Assembly: GCF_036323735.1 (NCBI RefSeq)
Contig: NW_026947393.1
Coordinates: 1-64,000, forward strand
Length of the DNA stretch: 64,000 nucleotides
DNA from: Rattus norvegicus
Lineage: Eukaryota; Chordata; Mammalia; Rodentia; Muridae
Direction: 5' to 3'
In this document: positions 48,618-59,745 of the stretch, piece after piece
How positions within the stretch are numbered: the first letter of the stretch is position 1
How the letters are laid out: the number at the start of each line of letters is the position of its first letter
Position numbers and translations under genes: made by a program
The notes under the pieces: generated by a model
What the model was told of the DNA's origin: nothing
Databases searched by the model: none
The model's input: the letters and a program-made list of their open reading frames with translations, nothing else

Positions 48618-51204
48618 CACTGTGTTTCCTGAGACATACCTGGTAAGGGCACTCTTGAATCTGGTCAATGTAAGGAAGTGTTCAGCATGTAGATCACGGT
48701 AGTGCTCAGTGACATTATCATTAGAACCTCCCTGAAAACTCTCTTATAATCTGGTGACCCCTAGCTCCTTCTGTTGTCATGACTGCAACTGCCTCTCATA
48801 TTTTCCTTCAATACCTCTAAGGTTTACTATTTGGCCTAATTCAGAGACAATTTGGAAGTGAGTAAAAAGAGGATGAAGGATATGAAATGGAGACAAGGAA
48901 GCTGGCCTTCTGTCTTGGTATAAAAAAAAAAACGAGGAAAAATATGTGGTGCTTGGGAAAGCTTAGTATGTCCTTGTTAGGTGTTGAGGGGTATCTCTGA
49001 AGAGATAGCCTTTATCTTCGTCTTCCACATAAGAGAATCAGGAGCCGGGAGCCTCTCAGAAGCATCTGGACTTCCCTGTTCTTTTGCTTTCTGGAAGTCA
49101 GAGAGTTTATATCATTCATTTCTTTATTCCAAAGCCAAGTGTTGTGAATGGCACAGTTGTATCCCTGACAGGTTATGGACTTTATACTTTTTGTCAAAAA
49201 GAGAAAGTTACTAAGGAAGATGGGATGGACAAGCATTATGTCCTCAGCTCAGAGTAAACTCTTCAATGTTTTGGATACCTATAGTGCAGTTTCTGTCTGA
49301 TACTTCTATCTGGGAGAGAGAAGTGCTCTAGTTCAGATATCATCATCTTAGTCTTACCACTTGTATTACTCTGACTATCATTGTAGATTTCCAAGTGAAT
49401 AGGTATACTTAGTTGGCAGTTTACTTTTATTTTATATCTTTCATTTTTTAGCAAATTTTATTGCTTTTTTTAACTGGATGTTTCTATATTTTCATTTAAA
49501 ATGTTATTTCCTTTCCCAGTTTCCTGCCTAAAAAATCCTTTACTGGTTACACTGCCCTTCTACTATAACCCTCCTTATTACCCCTTGACATTACCTTGAA
49601 CTTGGAGTCAAAGCTAGGGAGGACCAAGGACTTCTTCTTCCATTGGTGCCCACCAAGTCCATCCTCTTCCACATATGCAGTTGGAGCCATAGCTCTGTCC
49701 ATGTACATTCTTTGAATATTGTTCTAGTATCAGAAAGCTCTGGTTCATTGGCATTGTTGTTCTTGTAGTGTTAAAGCCCTTCAGCTCTTGTAATCTTTTT
49801 TTTTAAATCTAAAAACAAGAAGTCCATTTCCAGTTTACTGGTATGCCACTAGCATTCACTTCTGTATTTGGATAATCTAGCTGTGTCTCTCAGGAAATAT
49901 CTATATCTGACAGAATGCATTTCTTTTTTTTTTCATGTGTATTTATTTGATTTATTCATCCCTTCTGACAAAAGGCATTCATATTCTCTATTGTCAAGCT
50001 GATGATTAATATGCAACACAGTTAATAATCCTAACAGTATTATTTTTATTCTTTTGTCCAGTGGTCTCTGGATTCCTTAGTTGGGTGCTTTCCTTTTGGA
50101 AAGATACGAGCAAACAGCCCTACTGAAACCTTTACGTTGGGTCCTTACACTGACTAGCAGAATATATCTTTTCTACAGCAAAATGCTTTGTGGCAACAGA
50201 AAAAGCATTATCTTTCAAATTGAAATTATAAACATGCCTTATGTGAATAATTATACCTATATTCCCCTCTATCTTTGTATAAATTTAAAATCGACAGGCA
50301 TTTATCTTTTTTTTTTTTATTAACTTGAATGCATTTCTTACCTCCATCAATCTTGTGTAGTTTCGGTGGCTGATGTATATATATATGTACTTTTGTTGGC
50401 TCCTACAGCTATAATTTTAGCTGGAATTTTAACATGAATTCTGCGCATCTAGGTCAAGACTGTAGAATCCACAAATGGCAACACCAATTAGACAAATTAG
50501 ACTCCATCCTGTTCTTTTGAAACTACTTATATTGAGGCTTCATTGGTCCTCAAGTCATTCCTCTCACTTTCCATCCTCCTATATCTTATGTTTGACTTTA
50601 ATAATGAATCATGGTAAAATATCCAAAACCCTCAAGTATGGCAATGAAACACAGGAAGGTAGATATTGTGGAACTGATATCAAGTGGGACTAGAGAAACG
50701 AATTAAATAGTCCATGTGGTACTTTCCTTTATTAATGTCTGGTAATTTTTGGATAAAATAAGGATTTGGGAGTGTGTCATTAAAGTATGTATACAGTATT
50801 TACACTGTTATGCTCATTCTATAATTGGGCCACCTCTGTTGCCAAAAATCATTGCAGAAATGGAATTGGAAAAAAGAATTTTTGACTACACATTCAGGAA
50901 TATTATAAAGTCCCCTATCATGGAATGTACAATAAGAAAATATAATATAATAGTCATTCTATTACAGGACTATAGGGAAAATCCTAGTGTTTTGAAAACA
51001 GATAAATCTGAGAAAATTGAACTATAGGCTATAGGAATGGACCTGGGAATAAAATTATTATCCACATTAATCTCCTCCACTCTAGGTTCCTAAATCTTTT
51101 CTACCCATGCCAAGTCCCTAGCTATCTTTCACCATTCAGAGCATGTAATCATTAATGAAGCCAAGAGAATTCTCTAGCTTTAGAGATACAGTAGGTAAAG
51201 TTTT
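48618..51204 (+). repeat. Array monomer 8
   Basis: The palindrome is lost (CTTCTGTTGTCATG at about 48,770) but TATAAAA is kept at 48,919-48,925. The L1 fragment is at about 49,445-50,375, interrupted by the insert at 49,926-50,326, and a short TA stretch follows at 50,377-50,390. Without the insert the unit is about 2.17 kb. Confidence 0.9.
49926..50326 (-). mobile_element. Retroposed insert, likely L1 3' transduction or chimeric retrocopy
   Basis: A ~400-bp insert flanked by the 13-bp duplication GAATGCATTTCTT (49,913-49,925 and 50,327-50,339). On the minus strand it ends in an A-run (plus T-run at 49,924-49,933) preceded by AATAAA signals, as in a retroposed mRNA 3' end. Its other end on the minus strand starts with AAGTTAATAAAAAAAAAAA, which is the last few bases of rodent L1 plus its tail (compare 17,800-17,818). 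An L1 end, its A-run, then unrelated sequence and a second A-tail is the signature of a 5'-truncated L1 that carried its 3' flank. Confidence 0.65.
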
Positions 51205-51567
51205 CCACTGTGTCACAGGAGACACTCCTGTAAAGTGCACCCTTGTATCTACTCAATGGTAGTAAAGCAGTTAAGAGGGTAGTCCATGGCAATTCTCAGT
51301 GATATCAACATTAGTCCCTCCCTGAAAAATCTCTTATATTCTGGAGAGCCCTAGCTTCTTCTGTGATGTCACAAGTATTGTTGTGTCTTCAACTGCACCT
51401 CGGATATTCCTTCAGTACCTATAGGATTTACCAATTAGCCTTCTGTTCAGAGTAAACAGCCATTTGGGAGGGAGAACAAAGAGGATGAAGATATAGAAAT
51501 GGGGAGAAGGAAGCTGGCCTTCTGTCTTGGCATAAAATTAAAGAAGAAATATGTGGATCTTGGGAAA
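51205..51567 (+). repeat. Array monomer 9, left part
   Basis: The first ~360 bp of a unit, with TGATGTCA at 51,364-51,371 and CATAAAA in place of TATAAAA. It breaks off after CTTGGGAAA at about 51,567. Confidence 0.85.
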
Positions 51568-54500
51568 ACACCCTGGGAAGATGGCTTTAATTATTTTTTT
51601 CTATGGGTTCACCAAGCTCATGAAGAAGTTGCTGAACCTTTTGCCAGATGGTAAAGTTTCTAGATACCCCTTATTTGATTTTGATGGTCCTGGGGATTGT
51701 ATGATTGATGGTAAATGTTTCCCAGAATGAGTGCTAGAGCCAGGTTGATGTTTAGATGCTTTAGAAGACATGGAAAATTTTTTTATATTCTTGGGCTAAT
51801 GGCACAAGGTCTACATGATTTTTTTTTCGATGTGGACTGTCCTTCAGACCTTTGTAAATATAAAAATGGTTTTGTATCTTTGAAGTCTAATTTGCACAGT
51901 GACAAATCACTTTGAGCATGGAGAACACTTTCTGGAGCACTAGCGAGGGGTGAAGAAATTCCGTGAAACCTAGGGCAGATGGTGAACATGCCTTTTCAGT
52001 TGAAGGAGGAGTTACTTGAGCATCTTGGGACAATAAGGAATGTCTGGCATGCCCTTGTAAGGATTGGCAACCTTCCACAATTCCTTAGTATTTTTTGAAA
52101 ATTCCACGTCCCTTTAGGCAGATGGAGAAGGTGTGAGACTCACCTGAGGAGTAGTTGTAGCTTTTGGTGTCTCTTTGGCAGCAAAAGATGGCACAAGATC
52201 CCTTTTGGCAGAAGGGGTAAGGTTGAAACAGTCTCCCTTAGAGGAGAAATTCCTAAAGACTCCATCAAAAGGATAAAATCTTAACCCTTTGTTTCTAGAA
52301 ACTCGATGCCTGTGGTCCAATTTGGTATACGGAGAATGTCAAGTATTTCTCCACAGAGTGGACATGTGAAATAAATCTAATGGGGTAGATGGGGATAGTT
52401 GTAAAGCATGCTTTTCAGATGCAGTATATCCTACGACATCCTTCTCACATGAGGAAGGTCTTAATGTATCGTGTATATATGTGGAAATCCTGACTGTGAT
52501 GTCAGAATGGGGGGAATGTATTAGAGCTACCTCTGAGATGTGACCTCTCCTAGAGAAACAGGGGCATATGTGAGAGGTCTGAGACACTCATGTGCAGATA
52601 AGGAGGTTCTAGACATCGTTGTGTAACTGTGTAAGTTCCAAGAAAAATTTCCTCTGCAGGAAAAATGGAAAGAGACTTTCATATTGAAGTATTGAAGTGT
52701 CAGGTTCCCTACCCTGCTTGATAGGCAAAACAAGTTCCAAGGCCCCTTCAGGAGATAAGGTAAAATTGAAAGGCTTTTAGGTATTTGGCAAGTGTCTGGG
52801 TCAGTTTGTGGGTATAAAGAAGGACTGGAAACCCTTTGTGCATATTTGGAAGAGTGTGTAGCATCTTCTGTAGTTGGGGAAGATGGCTGATCTTGAGGAG
52901 ATTAAGAAGTTCCTATAGTCATCTGTGAAGTTTGCGGAGGTCATATCCATTCTTTGCACAAATGGAATCCAAGGAATCCCTTTCCTCAGATGTCGAGGAT
53001 GCTACAGACACTGGTGTTTGCATATCATGTTCCCCTACTCCTTGTTCATATATGGTTGGATCCATGACCTTCTCTACATATGCAATATGTCCTAGAACAT
53101 ATTTTGTACATGTGTTGCGTCCACAAGCCATTTCTAAATATGTGGCTGTGGGTAGAACTCCTTTTGTAGATGTTTCTTGTCCTGCAGACTCTTTTTGAGA
53201 TAGAGTACTACTCAGAGAATCATGCTCAGTTTTGGGAAATTCTAGCATCTCTGATGTACATGTGGAAAATTTTGGAGCCCCTCTTTTCAGGACAGAATGA
53301 CATAGAGTCCCCTGAGGAGGAAGGGTATGTTTTATCTTCTCTGTACATTGTATCAATATGGAGTCTGCATGACTCCTTGACAGTGTGTTATGATAAAATT
53401 GTCTCTTTTGTGCTTGATGACAAGTCAGGAGGGTCCTTTTTGGTGGTAGAGGATATTTAAATATTTCTCTGTTTTATAGGGACATTGGAAGTACTGGGGG
53501 AGATGGTGAGGGTGCTAGATCATATTTTTTATGTGAAGAAGGCACAAGAGTTCCTTAGGTGGACTCACAATTTTCTAACATATCTTGTGTGGGTGTGGAA
53601 CTCTCAAGAGCCCCTTCAAAAACAGGCAGTCATTCTTGATCTAATGGTGTACATGCAGAAAGTTTTGTCACTCCTCTTCTGTTATGTGTGTTATGAGGTT
53701 GACTTGAGGATTTGTGACTGTATTTTGCCCCCCTTGGATCATAAGTGATGATTTAAGTCCTTTTTTAATAGTAGAGGACTTTGAAGTTCCTCTTGGATTA
53801 ATAGGGATTTCAGAAATCCCCGTTGTCAGCAAAATCAGTTTTCAACTCATTTTACCCGAAGCAGATTGCATAAGGCACTTTGGTGGAGATGGGGGACATC
53901 TTTGAGTGTCTTTGTGAGTGGACAAAGCTCTCTGCCAAGTTTTGGCAGTTGGCGAAGGTATTAAAGTCTCATGCAGAGAGTGGGCAGGACTTAATCCATT
54001 TGTGGAATATGGAAATCATTGAGATTACCTTTAAGAGAAGAAGATGTGCAGACCATTTTGTTTGATGGGGCTTTTTGTACCTCCCCTCGACCAGAGGGGT
54101 CTTCTCCAACACATTTGGAGGAGAATTGGAAAGACTGGAGACCTGCAGGATAGGGAATGAACATTTGAAACTCCTTTGGAAACTCTGTGAGACAGAAGAG
54201 TGGACAATACTGAGACCTCAGGGAAGGAGAGACTGCTACCTCCGCCCACTTGTTCCCACAGTCCTAGCCCAAGAGGAAAGTGCATAGTGCATCTGGACAC
54301 ATGTATATAGAAGCAGTCAAGCTGCAGGAGCCCTGCAGTTCAAACTGCAACTGGATCTGAACTGGTCCTAACAGCATCCTACTCCCAAATCTCGTGTGGT
54401 GTGGTCAGACTGAGACCATCGGAGGGACAGAAACCCCTGAGAATTCTGCTCACATTCCTGACTTAAAAAAAAAAACAAAAAACACCTAGCTCCATCTGGG

Positions 54501-54600
54501 CCTCCTGTGCATAGGGACATAGGAGCAGTAGGGGCTGGATGTTTCTTCGTGCCTCTCATAAAGAACTGAAAGTCAGCCTGATTGATTCAGATTGGCTGTA
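51568..54600 (-). pseudogene. Decapeptide-repeat sequence (second copy of the ~30-bp-periodic family)
   Basis: Clear ~30-bp units on the plus strand, for example four consecutive ones between about 53,068 and 53,190 and others at 52,170-52,260 (GATCCCTTTTGGCAGAAGG). On the minus strand they give ~10-residue repeats: TSTKGVLPTA / TYLEMACGRN / TCTKYVLGHI / AYVEKVMDPT / IYEQGVGEHD. Minus frames 52,919-53,356 (145 residues), 52,114-52,320 and 52,339-52,587 carry such repeats but lie in different frames separated by stops. From 54,300 to 54,600 the sequence is non-repetitive and more GC-rich, possibly the upstream (5') part of the gene. Parent gene unknown; decayed coding sequence is the best reading. 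Confidence 0.5.
52919..53356 (-). pseudogene. 145-residue decapeptide-repeat open frame
   Basis: Longest frame of the right periodic block. Residues ~65-115 form about five 10-residue repeats with Thr/Tyr near position 1-2, a charged residue at 4 and Val/Ala/Met at 5-6; the rest is Ser/Thr/Glu-rich. No signal peptide, membrane segment or known domain is seen. It is closed by stops on both sides, while similar repeats continue in other frames, so it is probably a surviving exon-like fragment of a decayed repetitive protein. I cannot name a family. It could also be a chance frame preserved by the 30-bp (multiple of three) period. Confidence 0.35.
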
Positions 54601-55527
54601 AGCAAATAATTTTCTGTGCCTAGGAAAGGGTTTAAAATATTTTCATTAACTTTTGATATGAAATTAGTTAGGACTTTGAGAAAAGTGGGCAGAGAGGCCC
54701 TAGAACGTATGTATTTAATTTTTTTTTTTGCTTTCTAGAATCTAACTTCTTAAGTTGTTTGTACATTTTGAATATTACCCACTATCAGATAAAGGATTGG
54801 TAAAAATATTTTCCCAATCTGTTGGTTACAGCTTTGCCCAAATGATGGTGTCTTTTACCTTACAGAAGCTTTCGTGTTTTATTAGGTCCTATTTGTCAAT
54901 TTGTGATCTTAGAGCCTACATCATTGGTGTTTTGTTCAGGAAACTTTCCCTGTGCCCATGTGTTCAAGACTCATCCCAACCTTTTCTTCTATTAGTTTGA
55001 GTGATTCTGGTTTGATGTGTAGGTCCTTGATTCACTTGTACTGAAGCTTTGTACATGGTCATAAAAATGGGATAATTTGCATTCTTGTACAAGCTGACTT
55101 CCAGTTGAACCAGCACTAATTGGAAAATGCTATGTATCTTCCTTTGGAAGGTTTTATCTCCTTTGCAAATATCAAATGATAGGTGTGTGGGTTCATTTCT
55201 GGGTCTTCAATTCTATTCCACTAGTCCATCCATCTGTCTCTTTACAAATACCAAGCAGTTTTTATCACTATTGCTCTGTAATACTGCTTGAGTTAAGGAG
55301 TGATGATTCCTCCAGAAGTTCTTTTATTGTTGAGGATAGTTATAGCTGTCCTGGCATTTTCTTATTCCAAATGAATTTGGAAATTGCTATTTCTATCTCT
55401 ATTAAAGAATTCAGTTGGATTTTTGATGGATATTGCATTGCATTGAATGTGTACATTGCTATTGGGAAATAGTCATCTTCCTATATTAATCGTGTCAATC
55501 CATGAGCAAGGAAGCTCTTTCTATCTT

Positions 55528-55901
55528 CTGAGATCTTTCTCAATTTCTTTCTTCAGATACTTGAACTTCTTGTCATACAGATAATTCACCTGCTTGGTTA
55601 ATCTCACACCAAGATACTTTACATTATTTGGGACTATTGTGAAGTGTGTGGTTTCATTATTTTCTTCTTAGCCTGTTTATCATTGAGGAGAGGAAGGGTC
55701 CTGGTATGTTTGAGTTAATTTTATACCCTGACACATTATTGAAGTTGTTTATCAGGTTAAGAAGTTCTCTGGTTAAACTTTTGGGGTCAATAAGTGTATA
55801 CACCTCATCTGGCAAGGAAGACACGACATTGTCGGATTCTTCTCTACAGCCTTTATGGCAATACCACCTCTTTGGTGATACAGGGACCTCTAGCAGCAAA
55901 A
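55528..55901. repeat. Left copy of a ~374-bp duplication flanking the gap
   Basis: Repeated at 55,925-56,300 with only a handful of differences, mostly single-base indels in homopolymers (TTTCATTATTTTCTTCTTAG versus TTTCAATATTTTCTTTCTTAG; GTTAAAC versus GTAAAC). Confidence 0.9.
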
Positions 55902-55924
55902 NNNNNNNNNNNNNNNNNNNNNNN
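55902..55924. other. Assembly gap (23 N)
   Basis: A run of N of unknown true size. It separates two near-identical sequences, so the gap may be spurious. Confidence 0.99.
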
Positions 55925-56300
55925 CTGAGATCTTTCTCAATTTCTTTCTTCAGATACTTGAACTTCTTGTCATACAGATAATTCACCTGCTTGGTTAATC
56001 TCACACCAAGATATTTTACATTATTTGGGACTATTGTGAAGTGTGTGGTTTCAATATTTTCTTTCTTAGCCTGTTTATCCATTGAGGAGAGGAAGGGTCC
56101 TGGTATGTTTGAGTTAATTTTATACCCTGACACATTATTGAAGTTGTTTATCAGGTTAAGAAGTTCTCTGGTAAACTTTTGGGGTCAATAAGTGTATACA
56201 CCTCATCTGGCAAGGAAGACACAACATTGTCGGATTCTTCTCTACAGCCTTTATGGCAATACCACCTCTTTGGTGATACAGGGACCTCTAACGGCAAAAG
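55925..56300. repeat. Right copy of the gap-flanking duplication
   Basis: Near-identical to 55,528-55,901: same L1 ORF2 stretch followed by the same first ~90 bp of the LTR. This copy continues into the rest of the LTR. Confidence 0.9.
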
Positions 56301-56637
56301 CACTTGCCTTCTATACACAACAGGCTGTGGCTATGCTAATTGTCCTTCAGGGATTGGCGGAGAATGAATCACCCCACTATCACCCCTGCTACTTTTCCTT
56401 CAGGTATTGGCGGAGCATGAATTCCTCATTAGCTTATTACCATCCCGTCAAACTGATGCCAGGGGCAAAACCCGCACATGTGCAGTATCTTTGGTCACAA
56501 GAGGAGGGCGCCGGATCACCTAATTACCCTACAGCCACCCTGGCAAGGAGACAAGCCTGTGCATATGCAATAAATCGTTTACTTCCAGACGGGACTGGAT
56601 TTCGGCACCATTTATGCTTTACCTCAACGCTCCCTAC
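56208..56637 (-). mobile_element. LTR of the same family as the nested solo LTR, within L1
   Basis: Shares with 39,181-39,476 the order CTATGCTAATTGTCCTTCAG, GGATTGGYGGAG-ATGAATT, TCATTAGC and GCACATGTRCAGT. On the minus strand it carries a CATAAAGG in place of the AATAAAGG signal. A ~65-bp stretch around CCTTCAGGRATTGGCGGAG is duplicated inside it. About 130 bp at its right end (56,505-56,637) with AATAAATCG is not explained by the other LTR copy. L1 sequence flanks it on both sides. Boundaries are approximate. Confidence 0.7.
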
Positions 56638-56905
56638 ACTGAAGTGTTGTTGAATTTTGTCAAATGCTTTCTCAGCATCTAATGAAATGACCATGTGTCC
56701 TTATCTTTGAGTTTGTTTATATGTCACATAGCATTGACGGTTTTCTGTATATGGAAACATCTCTGCATCCCTGATCATGATGGATGATTGTTTTTTAGAT
56801 TCGGTTCACAAGAATTATATTGAGTATTTTTGTGTCAATATTCATAGAGGAAATTGGTCTGAAGTTCTTTTTCTTTGTTGGATCTTTGTGTGGTTTAGGC
56901 AGTTA

Positions 56906-57001
56906 ACATGATCTACCTGTGTCTCTCAGGAAATATCTATATCTGGTTGCTTGCAGAATTTACTTTTTAGATACATCAATCTTATCTAGTTTTGGTGGCA
57001 G

Positions 57002-57065
<64 letters not shown>

Positions 57066-57739
57066 GCATATACTTTTGATGGCTCCTACAGCTATGTGGT
57101 TAGATGGAAGTGTAACATGGATTCTGCGCAACTAGTTCAAGAATGTAGAGTTGAGAATTGACACAAATAGAATCCCTCTTGTCTTATGTTTCTACTGAAA
57201 TTGAGGTTATACTGGTCCTCAAGCCATTCTTATTTCTACCCATCTTCTCTTATCTTATGTTTGGCCTTCAGAGACAATGATGGTAAAACATCCGACCCTC
57301 CAGTCTAGCAATGGGGACACAGGAAGATAGATAGTGTAGTACTGATTCCAAATAGTGCTAAAAACGTGATTTCTATAGTCATTTTGTCCTTTGCTTTGAT
57401 GAAAATGGAATTAGAAACAATTTTTGAGTACACATACAGGAATATTAAAGTCTCTTTTCAAGGAATGTACAATGAGAAAGTGAAATACAATATTCATTCA
57501 ATTAAGGTCTGTAGGCAAAATACTGGACTTTGGGAAATAGAGAAAACCTGGGATACTGAACTGTAAGTCGCAGGAATGTACCTAGGAATAAAATATTATC
57601 TGGAAGAGTTTCCTCCACTCTATGTTCCTAAATCTTTTCTTGCCATGCTAAGCACCTGACTAACTTTGTTCATTCAGAGCATGTACCCACTAATGAAGCA
57701 AAGGGAAGTCTCTACCTTTAGAGAGATTAGTATGTAAAG
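56906..57739 (+). repeat. Array monomer 9, right part
   Basis: Resumes in the L1 fragment (CTGTGTCTCTCAGGAAATATC), followed by a long (TA)n tract (57,004-57,066) and the remaining ~0.7 kb. Roughly 1 kb of the unit between 51,567 and here is missing and replaced by the foreign block. Confidence 0.85.
57004..57066. repeat. (TA)n microsatellite in monomer 9
   Basis: About 30 TA repeats with one CA interruption. Confidence 0.95.
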
Positions 57740-59028
57740 GTTTCCACTGTGTCACAGGAGAAACTTCTGGAAATGGCACCCTCAAATATGGTCATTGCAA
57801 GGGAAGCTGTTTAGTAGGTAGGCTATGGCAATTCTCAGTGACATCATCATTAGTCCTCCCTGAAAAATCTCTTGTATCCTGGAGAGCCCAAGCTTCTTCT
57901 GTGATGTCACAAGTGTTGTCATGACTGCAACTGCCTCTCCGATTCTCCTTCAGTACCTCTAGGGTTTACAAATTGGCAACTAATCGGGGGTAAACAGCCA
58001 TTTGGGAGGGAGAACACAAAGGATGAAGTGACCAGACATGGGGAGTAGGAAGCTAGCCTTCTGTCTTGGTATAAAAAAAGGAAGGAATACGTGGTCAATG
58101 GGTAAGCTCTTTAAGTATTGTGTAGGGGTTGAGTAGGTTCACTGAAGAGATAACATTTATCTGAGCTTCACACTTATGGGAATCAGGAGCTGGGAGCCTC
58201 TCAGAAGCATCTGGACTTTCCTGCTTGTTATTTTTCTTGGGAGTCAGACAGTTTATGTATTTCATTTCTTTATCCCAAATGTCAGATTTTGGTAGGGCAC
58301 TCTAGTTTTTCCAAGGAGCTCATAGCTTGTATCCTTTTGCTAAGAAGGAAAGGTCCTAAAGAAGAAAGTAAAGCAAGTATTGTGTCCTCAGCACAGAGTA
58401 AACTCCTGCATGCATTGGATTCTAATAATGCAGTTCGTGTCTGACACGGAGATGTGGGAAGGAGAAGTGCTTTTAGATGAAACTTAATCATATCAGTCTT
58501 TCCACTTGTATTACTCTGAATACCATTCCATGACAGTGACCCCTTAAAATACTGAATCAATTGGTGTGATTAGCTGGCAGATTTATTTTCTTTTATTTCT
58601 ATCATTTTTTTTTAGTTTTTAAACAAATTTTATTGCTTTTTTAATTGGATATTTCTAAATTTACATTTAAAATATTATTTCTTTTCCCAGTTTTCAGACT
58701 ATATGATTCCTTACCGGTCCCCTTACCCTTTTCCTATAACCACCGTTACTGCCCCTGGACATTTACTTTACCGGGAGCCAAACCTAGGCAGGACCAAGGG
58801 TTCTCCTTCCATTGTTGTCCAACAAGGTCATCCTCTACAACATACGTAGTTGGAGACATAAATATGTTCATGTACATTTTTTGAACATTGGTCTACTACC
58901 AGAAAGCTCTGCTTCATTAGCATTCTTGTTCTTAAGGGGTGGAAAGCACCTTCACCTCTTCTAATCCTTTCTCAAAATCTACCAACAAGAAGTCCATTTT
59001 CAGTTCACTTTTTGTCCAATAGAGTTCA

Positions 59029-59609
59029 TGTTGTGGTTTGCCCTGAAGTTATCTGTGTTTGATACTAATTCCAATGCCCCAAGGTCAGCTGCATAGTCCT
59101 GTACTCAGGACTCAGGTTACTTCACCAGAACCACCTGCCTATTGAATTTGTGAAGTATATGTGAGTGGCAGGAACAGGATAGAAGGAGGGTTGTCATGGG
59201 AGGAGAAGGAAGAATGGGCGGGAGAGAAGTTTGAAAGAAGAGAAGACTAGAGGAAAAAGGAGAGAAAGGAAGATGACAGAGTGAGAAGCCATGGTAAGTG
59301 AATCTAAGATTTTGCTCTGTGTATTTACATGTTATTATTAATGTTCCTACGGGATGGATGGTACCCAGATTTGTATGTTTAAGTGGGCAATTATATCTAT
59401 TCTACTAGATCAAAGATTATTGTGTTGTGTGTTTTTTATGTGAGGGTTTGTGTATAGGAAAGTGTGTGGTGGCAAAAAACACTGTGCAGCCGAGGAGTGG
59501 GAATGTGTTTCCTCCAAGATATCTAGCAGAGAATTTCAGACATATTGGTGCCAGAGTTAGCAGGGTAACAGGAAATTTTACTTTTTTATTTTCATATTTT
59601 TACAAAACA
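59029..59609 (+). mobile_element. LTR-like insertion (~580 bp), family not identified
   Basis: Interrupts the monomer's L1 fragment between TTTGTCCAATAGAGTTC and ATTCTTTTCTGTAT, which are contiguous in other copies (CACTAGCATTCACTTCTGTAT). It starts TGTTGTGGTTTGCCCTG and ends TTTACAAAACA, giving TG...CA ends, with a weak ~5-bp duplication. It contains a purine-rich middle. I see no coding sequence. A solo LTR is the best reading; the strand is uncertain. Confidence 0.55.
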
Positions 59610-59659
59610 CATTCTTTTCTGTATATCATATGCTCTAGCTGTGTCTCTTTAGAAATATT

Positions 59660-59745
59660 GGGGTTGGGGATTTAGCTCAGTGGTAGAGAGCTTGCCTAGG
59701 AAGCGCAAGGCCCTGGGTTCGGTCCCCAGCTCCAAAAAAAAAAAA
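59660..59745 (+). mobile_element. ID SINE (BC1-derived), plus strand
   Basis: Nearly canonical: GGGGTTGGGGATTTAGCTCA, GTGGTAGAGAGCTTGCCTAG, GGTTCGGTCCCCAGCTCC and a 12-A tail, flanked by a short AAATAT duplication. One change from the usual GAGCGC to GAGAGC. Confidence 0.97.

Larger units (their letters stand above)
54737..56905 (-). mobile_element. L1 LINE, internal ORF2 fragment, antisense (interrupted by an LTR and gap)
   Basis: Antisense ORF2, beginning without a 3' UTR or A-tail at about 54,737 and running to about 55,810. It is duplicated across the N gap (55,925-56,207) and resumes at about 56,638-56,905. The minus frame at 55,657-56,133 reads ORF2 reverse-transcriptase sequence (VRLTKQVNYLYDKKFKYLKK) but crosses the gap and is not real as written. 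Absence of the 3' end shows it is a fragment carried in with neighbouring sequence or left after a deletion. Confidence 0.85.

Noticed and set aside
55646..56133. Frames of 111 and 158 codons
   Set aside because: Both read through the N gap and through the probable assembly duplication.
59660..59745. tRNA-like sequence with A and B boxes
   Set aside because: It is an ID SINE (as at 44,971 and 42,148), not a tRNA gene: it has an A-tail and target duplications.
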